Positions 8,228-15,321 are shown, counted from the first letter of the stretch. The stretch: DNA of 15,660 nt from Sediminibacterium sp. (GCA_017987615.1 JAGNTI010000007.1:1-15660), one strand, 5' to 3'. Numbers and translations: made by a program. Notes: a model not told the origin generated them from the sequence alone.

Positions 8228-8506
8228 ATGAAATACACACAATCGAATTTAGATAAGTTAGGAGATATTTTAGGAGAATCTGAATATGTGGTAAGGTATG
8301 AGCGTGGAACTTTTCAGAGTGGCTGGTGTTTATTAGAAGCCAAAAAAATTGTGGTCTTAAATAAGTTTTTAAATACAGAAGGAAGGATTAATACATTACT
8401 TGAATTAATTCCACAACTCAATATCGAGTACGATAAATTAACACTCGAATCTCAAAAATTATACGAGTCTGTTTTAAAACTAGCCATCGAAGAAGTGGCT
8501 GCATAA
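8228..8506 (+). CDS. small conserved-looking protein of unknown function (92 aa)
   Basis: I do not recognise a named family. The 92-residue product has no signal peptide, no membrane segment and no cysteine pairs (one Cys in SGWCLLEAKK). It looks like a compact soluble protein: an N-terminal helix (YTQSNLDKLGDILGE), a likely beta region (YVVRYERG, WCLLEAKKIVVLN), then a helical C terminus ending in LAIEEVAA. The start was set at the ATG 8228; an in-frame TTG at 8222 would add two residues. It follows a near-consensus promoter and lies four bases before the metallo-hydrolase gene, so the pair is surely co-transcribed. Its composition and codon use do not differ obviously from its neighbours. 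Confidence 0.85.
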   Translation: MKYTQSNLDKLGDILGESEYVVRYERGTFQSGWCLLEAKKIVVLNKFLNTEGRINTLLELIPQLNIEYDKLTLESQKLYESVLKLAIEEVAA

Positions 8507-8510
8507 ATTT

Positions 8511-9287
8511 TTGCAACACGCCCCATTAAATATTAATTTTTTAGGAACTGGAACAAGTAGTGGTGTACCCATGATAGGCTGTCACTGCCCTGTTTGCCAA
8601 TCACCAGATCCAAAAGACAACCGTTTGCGCTCTAGTATATTGGTATCTTCCCATACCACGAGGTTTGTAATTGATACAACCCCCGATTTTAGGTACCAGA
8701 TGCTTCGCACCCACACCGAGCATTTAGACGCTATTGTATATACCCATCCCCACAAAGACCATATTGCAGGCCTCGATGATATTAGGGCTTTTAATCACTT
8801 TTCAAAAAAGCCCATTGATATTTATGCTGGGGCTAATACTGAAGAAGCGATTAGACGTGATTTTTATTATGCATTTGCAGAAACTCGTTATCCGGGCGTG
8901 CCTGATTTAAATATTATTGGGATTGACCATCATCCATTTATGGTGGGAGATATCCATGTGCAGCCCATTCATGTGGCACACCATAAAATGCCGGTGCTTG
9001 GGTTTAGAATGGGGGACTTTACCTATATCACCGATGCCAATTATATAGAGCCACAGGAGCAGGAAAAAATTAAAGGCTCTAAAGTGCTTGTGATTAATGC
9101 GCTGCGTAAAGAAAAACACCTTTCACATTTTACTTTATCAGAAGCCATTGATCTAGCCAATGCCCTTGAAATTCCGAGGGTTTACCTAACGCATATTTCA
9201 CATCAACTGGGTACTCATACATCAGTTTCAGATGAACTTCCCGCAAATATTTCTTTGGCTTATGATGGGCTTCAAATTAGCCTGTAG
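8511..9287 (+). CDS. PhnP-like metallo-beta-lactamase-fold phosphodiesterase
   Basis: A 258-residue metallo-hydrolase. The metal motif HxHxDH is THPHKDH (His79, His81, Asp83, His84). The N terminus FLGTGTSSGVP (10-20) is followed by a cysteine cluster CHCPVC (Cys24, Cys26, Cys29), matching the extra zinc site of E. coli PhnP. A late His in LTHISHQ could complete that site. IDTTPDFRYQ (54-63), HHKMPVLGF and ITDANYI are also PhnP-like. PhnP cleaves phosphoribosyl 1,2-cyclic phosphate in phosphonate breakdown, but no phn genes are visible here, so the substrate is open. The start is a TTG at 8511: upstream in frame there is no ATG before a TAG at 8481, and the next ATG (codon 21) would cut into the fold. 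It lies four bases after the upstream gene. Confidence 0.88.
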   Translation: MQHAPLNINFLGTGTSSGVPMIGCHCPVCQSPDPKDNRLRSSILVSSHTTRFVIDTTPDFRYQMLRTHTEHLDAIVYTHPHKDHIAGLDDIRAFNHFSKKPIDIYAGANTEEAIRRDFYYAFAETRYPGVPDLNIIGIDHHPFMVGDIHVQPIHVAHHKMPVLGFRMGDFTYITDANYIEPQEQEKIKGSKVLVINALRKEKHLSHFTLSEAIDLANALEIPRVYLTHISHQLGTHTSVSDELPANISLAYDGLQISL

Positions 9288-9295
9288 TTTGCCAT

Positions 9296-10186
9296 GTGCG
9301 CTCAACCCATTCCAATAAAACCAGCTCGTACTTCTATTTTTCAAAACCGGAAAGATGGGCTGCCTTTGTTTTACTGGTTATGATTGGTATGGTGATGGTG
9401 CTACCCAAATTTTTATGGCAGCAAAAGCCAGACCTACTCATACCACTCGCACTCGAACAGTTTGGAATTGATACCATGTATATGCGGGATGCATATGCAG
9501 CGGCTGATGTTTTTCCCAATAAGGAGCCATTTGTATTTGACCCCAACACAGCTTCTGTTGCAACGCTCCAATCACTTGGGTTTAGCGCCAAACTCGCTGC
9601 TACCCTAGATCATTACCGCGCCAAAGGAGGGGTTATTAGATCCGGTAAAGACCTCTACAAAATTTGGGGTATGCCAACCTTTTTGGCGGATCGTTTGGCG
9701 CCATTTGTTCGCGCGGCCGGCACTAATGGCAAAAACAGCCCATCCAGGCCCTTCGGAACTGCATGGACACCCAGATACGCAGCAGCCGCCCCTATAGATA
9801 TTAATACTGCATCGGTAAGTGATTTTGAGGCGCTTAGCGGCATTGGCCCCGTTTTAGCAGCCCGAATTGTTGGTTTTCGTGAAAAACAGGGTGGTTTTGT
9901 AAAAGTCCAAGACCTTTTACTAGTATATGGCGTAAAAGATACCCTGCTGAGGGCCCTTGGTTCTTATTTGCGCCTAAATGAGGAGCGGGTACCAAAGGCC
10001 AATTTAAACCAAGCCTCGGCATTGCAACTAGTACAAAAAGCTGGTTTACAGCCAGTTGTGGCGCAGGCCCTGGTGCGGTGGCGGCAACAAAATGGAGCTT
10101 TTGCAAAATTTGATGAGCTGGAAAATTTTGAGGGTTTAAGCGCGGCCAGTATGGCCGCGCTTAAACGACTATTTTTTATAGAGTAG
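9296..10186 (+). CDS. membrane-anchored helix-hairpin-helix (ComEA-like) protein
   Basis: A 296-residue protein with one N-terminal transmembrane helix (about residues 21-37, AAFVLLVMIGMVMVLP) and three ComEA-type helix-hairpin-helix repeats. The repeats begin with FDPNTAS (81-87), IDINTAS (167-173) and ANLNQAS (235-241). The second has the clear hairpin SGIGPVLAARI. Such repeats bind DNA backbone in other proteins, and ComEA acts in DNA uptake in competent bacteria; a role in DNA uptake here is inference. Charge around the helix suggests a short cytoplasmic N terminus and a periplasmic repeat region. The start is a GTG at 9296: a TAG at 9278 blocks the frame upstream and no ATG precedes the membrane helix. 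It is the third gene of the operon, eight bases after the hydrolase. Confidence 0.85.
   Translation: MRSTHSNKTSSYFYFSKPERWAAFVLLVMIGMVMVLPKFLWQQKPDLLIPLALEQFGIDTMYMRDAYAAADVFPNKEPFVFDPNTASVATLQSLGFSAKLAATLDHYRAKGGVIRSGKDLYKIWGMPTFLADRLAPFVRAAGTNGKNSPSRPFGTAWTPRYAAAAPIDINTASVSDFEALSGIGPVLAARIVGFREKQGGFVKVQDLLLVYGVKDTLLRALGSYLRLNEERVPKANLNQASALQLVQKAGLQPVVAQALVRWRQQNGAFAKFDELENFEGLSAASMAALKRLFFIE
10135..10177 (+). terminator. intrinsic terminator-like hairpin inside the 3' end of the HhH gene
   Basis: TTTAAGCGCGGCCA (10135-10148) and TGGCCGCGCTTAAA (10152-10165) form a perfect 14-bp stem with a three-base loop, followed six bases later by six T residues (10172-10177). All of it lies within the last codons of the helix-hairpin-helix gene, whose TAG is at 10184-10186. 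The gap between stem and T-run is longer than ideal, so termination strength is uncertain. Confidence 0.55.
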
Positions 10187-10234
10187 TAAGTTGTTTTTTG
10201 GCTGGTGCACCCACCTAAAAAAAGTCAAAAAAAC

Positions 10235-10264
10235 TTGTTAATTTCTAAAAATTGTGTAGTATTG
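10235..10264 (+). promoter_or_regulatory. Bacteroidota-type promoter of an orphan transcription unit
   Basis: TTG at 10235-10237, 19 bases, then TAGTATTG at 10257-10264, one mismatch from TAnnTTTG. Spacing equals that of the 8171-8200 promoter. The expected start is near 10270, and the only thing downstream before a strong terminator is about 95 bases with no recognised gene. Confidence 0.55.
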
Positions 10265-10269
10265 ACATT

Positions 10270-10363
10270 CAAAATGAGGCCTAAACGCCGCGTTTTTTAT
10301 AAAATGTCTCTTTTCGATTGCTTGCTTATATTAAGGTCTCACCAAAAGTGAGACCTTTTTTTT
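10270..10363 (+). ncRNA. candidate small RNA (or tiny ORF) between pyrD-terC and the HhH operon
   Basis: The stretch is bounded by a promoter at 10235-10264 and an intrinsic terminator at 10333-10363, giving a transcript of about 95 bases. The 5' part can fold: GACATT (10264-10269) can pair with AATGTC (10303-10308). TGAGGCCT (10275-10282) can pair with AGGTCTCA (10334-10341) and so compete with the terminator stem. A 25-codon ORF (10274-10351, starting ATGAGGCCT) fits inside, almost leaderless, with its TGA in the terminator; nothing shows that it is translated. The next plus-strand gene is two kilobases away, so a leader or attenuator role is unlikely. The exact start and identity are not established. 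Confidence 0.4.
10333..10363 (+). terminator. strong intrinsic terminator
   Basis: AAGGTCTCAC (10333-10342), loop CAAAA, GTGAGACCTT (10348-10357): a perfect 10-bp stem running into eight T residues (10356-10363). Polarity favours the plus strand. On the minus strand the same stem has only a poor tail (TTAATATAAG), so it would be a weak stop for terC transcripts. Confidence 0.85.
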
Positions 10364-10386
10364 AGCTTATAATTATCTAAAACACT

Positions 10387-10404
10387 TACGAATGATTGTT
10401 CGTA
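10387..10404 (-). terminator. weak hairpin downstream of terC
   Basis: TACGAA and TTCGTA form a six-base stem around six bases, 22 bases beyond the terC stop on the minus strand. It is followed by AGTGTTTTAG, so the T-run is poor. It may help end the pyrD-terC transcript, possibly together with the 10333-10357 stem, but the call is weak. Confidence 0.25.
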
Positions 10405-10425
10405 TTTGCTATATCCAAAATTTAT

Positions 10426-11199
10426 TTAGTCTTCTTTTTTGAGTTGCGGTTCTCTTAAATTAACTGGCCTAACATATTTTTTACGCATACGCATATTAAG
10501 CAGTTCGACAGTAAATGAAAATGCCATTGCAAAGTATACGTAGTTTTTCAAATGCATTTCGTGTGCATTTTTTGGATCCCAACCTTCAACAATTAATACA
10601 AGTCCAATCATCACTAAAAATGAAAGGGCTAACATTTTTAAGGTAGGGTGTTTATGAATAAAACTTGAAATATGTGTGCTAAATAAAAACATAACAATCA
10701 TCGCAATCACTACAGCAGCAATCATAATTTCAATATGCTTTGCTGTACCGCCAGCAGTGATGATACTGTCAAAACTAAATACCATATCAATTAATATGAT
10801 CTGAAATACAGCGGTAGAAAATCCAAGTGGTTTTGATGCGATACCCGCTTCATGTTCTGCTTCACCTTCTAATTTCTGATGAATTTCTTTTACTGTTTTA
10901 TAGAGTAAAAATAAACCTCCAGCGAGCATTACAATACTCGCGATATCTAAATCGTTGCCAAATAATCGCAGCACAGTAATGCCTTTTTGGGCAAGTAACC
11001 AACTTAGTCCAAAAAGCAGCGCACAACGGGTAACAATACCCATCAGCATCCAAATAAGTCGGGCCTTTTTTTGTTTTTCTTTGGGTAAGCGGTTCATGAT
11101 AATGCTCACAAAAATGACATTATCAATGCCTAGCACAATTTCTAAAACAACCAGTACTAAAAAACTAATCAAACTCTCAGAGGTAAATAAAAATTCCAT
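10426..11199 (-). CDS. TerC/Alx-family integral membrane protein (probable metal exporter)
   Basis: A 257-residue polytopic inner-membrane protein with about seven hydrophobic segments. The first family signature is VLEIVLGIDNVIFVSI (18-33), with Asp26 and Asn27. The second is IDMVFSFDSIITAGG in the middle of the protein. Acidic residues in these two motifs are thought to bind metal; members such as Alx and MeeF/MeeY export manganese, while others are linked to tellurite resistance. A central charged loop (about 105-125) and the C-terminal tail lie outside the membrane. The ATG is nine bases after the pyrD stop, so the two are probably co-transcribed. There is no room for a manganese riboswitch in front of it. 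Confidence 0.9.
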   Translation of the reverse strand: MEFLFTSESLISFLVLVVLEIVLGIDNVIFVSIIMNRLPKEKQKKARLIWMLMGIVTRCALLFGLSWLLAQKGITVLRLFGNDLDIASIVMLAGGLFLLYKTVKEIHQKLEGEAEHEAGIASKPLGFSTAVFQIILIDMVFSFDSIITAGGTAKHIEIMIAAVVIAMIVMFLFSTHISSFIHKHPTLKMLALSFLVMIGLVLIVEGWDPKNAHEMHLKNYVYFAMAFSFTVELLNMRMRKKYVRPVNLREPQLKKED

Positions 11200-11208
11200 T
11201 TTTATAGC

Positions 11209-12243
11209 TTATAATTTTGAGCAAATATTTTTTACAATAGCCGGTCCTTCATACACAAAACCAGTCCATACCTGAACAAGTGATGCACCAGCATTTAATT
11301 TATTACTAGCATCTTCTGCGGTAAATATACCACCGCTAGCAATGATTGGAATTTGTCCATTCAAACCTTTTGCAAGGTAACGCACAACATCGGTGGATCT
11401 ATTGGTTAAAGGTTTACCAGATAGTCCACCCATGCCAATGGCTTCTATTTTTTCTTCATTGGTATATAAGCCACGTCTATCAATGGTGGTGTTGGTTGCA
11501 ACAAGACCGTCTAATTGTAATTCGGTACTGAGTGCAATAATATCATCGAGTTGCGCATCGGTTAAATCGGGCGCAATTTTTAATAATAGTGGCTTGGGTG
11601 TATTTTTTGTAGCATTTATTTTTTGCAAATTTGACAGTATGGTGTGGAGCGCATCTTTGTCTTGTAATGCACGAAGCCCAGGGGTATTGGGTGAACTTAC
11701 ATTCACTACAAAATAATCCACCACATCAAATAATTTTTCAAAACAAATCTGGTAATCTTTCCAAGCGTCTTCGTTGGCGGTGATTTTATTTTTTCCAATA
11801 TTACCGCCCACAATCAGTTTGCTATTGGGGTTTTGTGTACGCCATGCTGCTACACGGTTTGCAATAATATCAGCGCCGTCATTGTTAAAGCCCATTCTAT
11901 TAATAAGGGCCCTATCTTTTGGGAGTCTAAATAAACGTGGCTTAGGGTTGCCATCTTGCGCAAGTGGGGTTACCGTTCCTATTTCTACAGCGCCAAAACC
12001 AAGCACTTCTAATTCGTGAAGGTAAAGGGCGTTTTTATCAAATCCGGCGCCAAGGCCAACTGGGTTTGTAAACGATAGGCCAAATACCTTTTTGGATAGC
12101 GCTGGATTTGTAACACCATAGGTTTGCTGCAACCATTTTTTAATCCAAGAAACATTACAAAACCGCTTCATCCAATTCATAGAAAAATAATGGACGGCTT
12201 CGGGAGGGAAGTAAAATAGAATGGTTCTTAATAGGCGGTACAT
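11209..12243 (-). CDS. pyrD: dihydroorotate dehydrogenase, class 2 (quinone-dependent)
   Basis: Oxidises dihydroorotate to orotate in pyrimidine synthesis, passing electrons to quinone at the inner membrane. The N terminus MYRLLRTILFYFPPEAVHYF is the short membrane-associating helix pair of class 2 enzymes. Family motifs are NPVGLGAGFDKNA, GFGAVEIGTVTP, RMGFNNDGAD, the catalytic-serine segment NVSSPNTPGLR, LLKIAPDL, ATNTT, GGLSGKPL and IIASGGIFTAEDA. The frame is open further upstream to 12318, but that part overlaps a promoter box (12254-12261) and does not look like protein sequence of this family. The start is therefore the ATG at 12243, or the adjacent ATG at 12246; this gives 344 or 345 residues. 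Confidence 0.95.
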   Translation of the reverse strand: MYRLLRTILFYFPPEAVHYFSMNWMKRFCNVSWIKKWLQQTYGVTNPALSKKVFGLSFTNPVGLGAGFDKNALYLHELEVLGFGAVEIGTVTPLAQDGNPKPRLFRLPKDRALINRMGFNNDGADIIANRVAAWRTQNPNSKLIVGGNIGKNKITANEDAWKDYQICFEKLFDVVDYFVVNVSSPNTPGLRALQDKDALHTILSNLQKINATKNTPKPLLLKIAPDLTDAQLDDIIALSTELQLDGLVATNTTIDRRGLYTNEEKIEAIGMGGLSGKPLTNRSTDVVRYLAKGLNGQIPIIASGGIFTAEDASNKLNAGASLVQVWTGFVYEGPAIVKNICSKL

Positions 12244-12253
12244 CATAGCCCCG

Positions 12254-12261
12254 CAAAGATA
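12254..12261 (-). promoter_or_regulatory. -7 box of the pyrD-terC promoter
   Basis: On the minus strand TATCTTTG matches TAnnTTTG fully. The -33 position holds TTC, not TTG, at 19 bases. The expected start is only a few bases before the ATG, so the pyrD message would be leaderless or nearly so. This box supports the short pyrD start over the longer open frame. Confidence 0.55.
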
Positions 12262-12318
12262 GGTTTGTAGGCGCAAAGAAGAATTTAGTTGCATAAACAA
12301 CTTTTTATAAAAAATCAC

Positions 12319-12326
12319 TACATTTG
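12319..12326 (+). promoter_or_regulatory. -7 box of the thiolase promoter
   Basis: TACATTTG matches TAnnTTTG fully and lies 18 bases before the thiolase ATG at 12345. No TTG is found at the expected -33 distance, so the upstream half is weak. Together with the pyrD box it makes a divergent promoter region of about 100 bases. Confidence 0.5.
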
Positions 12327-12344
12327 AGGGGTAAATACTTAGCC

Positions 12345-13520
12345 ATGCAAGAAGCTTACATTGTAGCCGGATTTAGAACAGCCGTAACAAAAAGTAAAAG
12401 AGGCGGTTTTCGTTTTTTTAGACCCGATGATTTAGCGGTTCAACTCATTCAGGGGTTGATGGCAACAGTGCCTGCACTTCCAGCAGCACGTGTGGATGAC
12501 GTTATTGTAGGTAATGCAGTGCCAGAAGCAGAGCAGGGCTTACAGTTTGGTCGTATGATTTCTGCGCGCGCACTAGGCGTTGATGTGGCAGGTATTACCA
12601 TTAATAGATACTGTGCGAGTGGTCTAGAAAGTATTGCCATGGCTACTGCAAAAATCAGATCCGGCATGGCTGATTGTATTATTGCAGGTGGAACAGAAAG
12701 TATGAGTTTGGTGCCAACCGCTGGTTGGAAAACAGTGCCTTCTTATGAGATTGCAAAAAACGATCCAGATTATTATTTAAGTATGGGATTAACTGCTGAG
12801 GCAGTTGCCAAAGAATATAATATTTCGAGAGCAGATCAAGATGCATTTGCATTTGCATCGCATCAAAAAGCAATGGTTGCTCAACAAGAAAATCATTTTA
12901 AGCCAGGCATTTTACCAATCACTGTTGAGGAAGTATATGTGAATGAAAAAGGTAAAAAAGCCACACGTTCTTATGTTGTAGATTCAGATGATGGTGTGCG
13001 TGCAGATACAAGTATTGAAGCCCTTGCAAAATTAAAACCTGCATTTGCAGTGGATGGAACCGTAACTGCCGGTAATTCGTCACAAACCAGTGATGGCGCA
13101 GCTTTTGTGGTAGTGATGTCTGAAAAAATGATGCTTGAATTAGGGCTTGTTCCAATTGGACGACTTGTCAATGTTGCAGTAGCTGGTGTGCATCCGCGCA
13201 TCATGGGTATTGGTCCGGTAGCGGCTATTCCAAAAGTGTTGCGCCAAGCAAATATGAGCATTGGTGACATAGATTTAATTGAACTTAATGAAGCTTTTGC
13301 TGCTCAATCATTAGCAGTGATTCGTGAATTAGATTTAGACACCTCAAAAGTAAATATCAATGGTGGTGCCATTGCACTGGGTCATCCACTGGGTTGCACA
13401 GGCGCTAAATTAACCGTACAAACCCTGCACGATTTAAAAAGATTGAATAAAAAATATTCGATGGTATCTGCATGTGTTGGTGGCGGACAGGGTATTGCAG
13501 GAATTATCGAAAATCTATAA
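12345..13520 (+). CDS. thiolase family acetyl-CoA C-acyltransferase
   Basis: A 391-residue thiolase. The nucleophile Cys90 lies in NRYCASGLESIA (87-98), followed by AGGTESMS. The other active-site parts are NEAFAAQ (from Asn315), His347 in GGAIALGHPLGCTGAK and Cys377 in CVGGGQGIAGI. All catalytic residues are present. The sequence reads more like a degradative 3-ketoacyl-CoA thiolase (FadA type) than a biosynthetic acetyl-CoA acetyltransferase, though the two are hard to separate by eye. No fadB-like partner is adjacent. The ATG at 12345 is preferred; an upstream in-frame TTG at 12324 falls inside the promoter box. The stop codon ends at 13520, directly against the nadE stop on the other strand. 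Confidence 0.93.
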   Translation: MQEAYIVAGFRTAVTKSKRGGFRFFRPDDLAVQLIQGLMATVPALPAARVDDVIVGNAVPEAEQGLQFGRMISARALGVDVAGITINRYCASGLESIAMATAKIRSGMADCIIAGGTESMSLVPTAGWKTVPSYEIAKNDPDYYLSMGLTAEAVAKEYNISRADQDAFAFASHQKAMVAQQENHFKPGILPITVEEVYVNEKGKKATRSYVVDSDDGVRADTSIEALAKLKPAFAVDGTVTAGNSSQTSDGAAFVVVMSEKMMLELGLVPIGRLVNVAVAGVHPRIMGIGPVAAIPKVLRQANMSIGDIDLIELNEAFAAQSLAVIRELDLDTSKVNINGGAIALGHPLGCTGAKLTVQTLHDLKRLNKKYSMVSACVGGGQGIAGIIENL

Positions 13521-15200
13521 TTATAAGTACTTGCCTACAATCGGCATTCTTCTTCCCACGCCAAATGCTTTGGGTGAAACGCGAATAATGGGGCAAAATT
13601 GATTGCGCTTGTATTCGTTGGTGTTTACCATTTTTAAAGTGCGGTTTACCAGCTCACCACTATAGCCCATAGCTGAAATGCTAGAAGGGTTTGCGCGTTT
13701 TTCGATGTACTGATATAAAATTTGATCTAGTACACTATAATCCGGTAAACTATCACTGTCTTTTTGATCTGGTCTTAACTCGGCACTGGGTGCTTTGGTA
13801 ATTATGTTTGTTGGAATAATTTCTTTTTCGCGGTTGATGTATTTGGCAAGTTCGTACACCTGAATTTTATAGAGGTCTCCAAGTACGCCAAGCCCGCCCG
13901 CCATGTCTCCATATAAAGTTCCGTAGCCTGTGGCAAGTTCACTTTTGTTAGAAGTGTTGAGTAACACGTAACCCAGTTTATTGGCAATCGCCATTAAAAT
14001 ATTACCTCTAGATCTACTCTGAATATTTTCTTCGGCAAGTGAAAACGGCATGCCATTAAATATAGGATCCAGTGTTTCTAAAAATGAATGGTATACATTT
14101 TTGATAGGAACAATATGGTAAGGATTTTCTAGATTTTTGCTAAGTAAAACAGCGTCATCTACCGAGTGCTCTGTAGAAAATTCGGAAGGCATGAGCACTG
14201 CTAATACATTTTGTGCACCCAGCGCATCTGTAGCGATAGCAAGGGTTACAGCCGAGTCTATTCCGCCCGAAGAACCTAGTATGGCTTTGGTAAAACCCAT
14301 TTTAGTAAAATAGTCTTTAATGCCAAGCACTAGTGCTTTATATATTTGATCTATGTTTAAATCAGCAACAAGTGTTGTAGGATTTAATTCTTTATTGGGG
14401 ACCCGACTTGCAGGTTCTATAATTGGTTCCTGAATGGTGCCATCATCATTACAAGTGTAAAATGAAAGGTCTGAAGTAAACATCGGAAGCGCACCACATA
14501 AATTGGCGTCTTTATCAAAAGCATAAGATCCGCCGTCAAAAACAATTTCAGTTTGACTGCCTACTGCGTTGCAATAAAAAAGAGGAATTTTATATTTTAA
14601 AACGTTGGCTTTAATGGTTGCTTTTCGGTCTTCATCATGCGTATAATCGAAAGGAGAAGCACTTAAGTTGAGCATGATATCTGGCGACTGTTTCATGAGT
14701 TCATCCATCGGACAAATTGTATACAGCGGATTGTCCCCTAGGTTCCAAATATCTTCACAAATGGTAACGGCTAATTTTTTTCCTTTGAACGGAATCACCT
14801 GCCAACTACTTGCTGCTTCGAAATATCTGTTTTCGTCAAAAACGTCGTAAGTAGGCAGTAAGGTTTTATGAATTTCTGCTACAATTTTTTGTTCGTATAA
14901 GAAAAATGCAGCGTTAAATAAATCTTTGCCTTTTTTGCCCGGATTGCGCGCCGGACTGCCAATCAACACGCCAATGGTGTCGGCTGCTTTTCTAATGGTA
15001 TCAATGCTTTCGTAGCATTTATCAATAAAATTTTCAAACTCAACAAAATCGCGGGCAGGGTAGCCGCAAACACTCATTTCGCTAAATAATATAAGATCAG
15101 CGCCTTCTTTTTTGGCAAGTTCTATGGCAGCCAACATTTTTTCGGTGTTTGCTTCGAAATTGCCAATGTGGTAGTTCTGTTGCGCGATACTTATTTTCAT
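13521..15200 (-). CDS. nadE: glutamine-dependent NAD+ synthetase
   Basis: A 559-residue two-domain enzyme that amidates nicotinic acid adenine dinucleotide to NAD+, using ammonia from glutamine. The N-terminal half (about 1-260) is a nitrilase-type glutaminase with the triad Glu41 (LFSEMSVCGYP), Lys112 (EIHKTLLPTYDVFDE) and Cys148 (TICEDIW). The C-terminal half (about 285-559) is the ATP-dependent synthetase with the pyrophosphatase loop SGGIDS (311-316). Further C-terminal segments are SRSRGNILMAIANK, TSNKSELATGYGTLYGD, and KAPSAELRPDQKDSDSLPDY. All key residues are intact. The start ATG (15198-15200) opens divergently from the gldB-like gene, a neighbourhood I recall from other Bacteroidota. 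Confidence 0.96.
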   Translation of the reverse strand: MKISIAQQNYHIGNFEANTEKMLAAIELAKKEGADLILFSEMSVCGYPARDFVEFENFIDKCYESIDTIRKAADTIGVLIGSPARNPGKKGKDLFNAAFFLYEQKIVAEIHKTLLPTYDVFDENRYFEAASSWQVIPFKGKKLAVTICEDIWNLGDNPLYTICPMDELMKQSPDIMLNLSASPFDYTHDEDRKATIKANVLKYKIPLFYCNAVGSQTEIVFDGGSYAFDKDANLCGALPMFTSDLSFYTCNDDGTIQEPIIEPASRVPNKELNPTTLVADLNIDQIYKALVLGIKDYFTKMGFTKAILGSSGGIDSAVTLAIATDALGAQNVLAVLMPSEFSTEHSVDDAVLLSKNLENPYHIVPIKNVYHSFLETLDPIFNGMPFSLAEENIQSRSRGNILMAIANKLGYVLLNTSNKSELATGYGTLYGDMAGGLGVLGDLYKIQVYELAKYINREKEIIPTNIITKAPSAELRPDQKDSDSLPDYSVLDQILYQYIEKRANPSSISAMGYSGELVNRTLKMVNTNEYKRNQFCPIIRVSPKAFGVGRRMPIVGKYL

Positions 15201-15220
15201 AGCTATAACTGCGGTGGCTG

Positions 15221-15248
15221 CAAAGGTCAGTAACTTTTACTTACCAAA
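15221..15248 (-). promoter_or_regulatory. weak candidate promoter for nadE
   Basis: On the minus strand TTTG (plus 15245-15248) lies 16 bases before GACCTTTG (plus 15221-15228), one mismatch from TAnnTTTG. The spacing is short, so the call is weak. The distance to the nadE ATG, about 20 bases, is suitable. Confidence 0.3.
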
Positions 15249-15298
15249 TACCACCTATCTCATTTAAATCTTGTTTATTTTTTAACGAATTTAAATAA

Positions 15299-15306
15299 CA
15301 TCTTTG
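15299..15306 (+). promoter_or_regulatory. weak candidate -7 box for the gldB-like gene
   Basis: CATCTTTG is one mismatch from TAnnTTTG and lies 15 bases before the ATG at 15322. The nearest TTG upstream (15271-15273) is 25 bases away, which is too far, so only the -7 half is supported. Confidence 0.35.
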
Positions 15307-15321
15307 CATCAAATTTGTTCC

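Noticed and set aside
10187..10425. Manganese (yybP-ykoY) riboswitch for terC
   Set aside because: The structured region lies downstream of terC, on the opposite strand, and the terC start is only nine bases from the pyrD stop, so no leader exists. I saw none of the conserved riboswitch loops.
12244..12318. N-terminal extension of PyrD by about 25 residues
   Set aside because: The extension covers the promoter box and does not resemble class 2 PyrD proteins, which start at MYRLLR-like sequence.
12919..13270. Long open frames opposite the thiolase gene (and similar ones opposite anmK, lpxA, lpxD and the HhH gene)
   Set aside because: They lie antisense to genes with clear family motifs, have low-complexity or implausible protein sequence, and have no promoter or spacing support.
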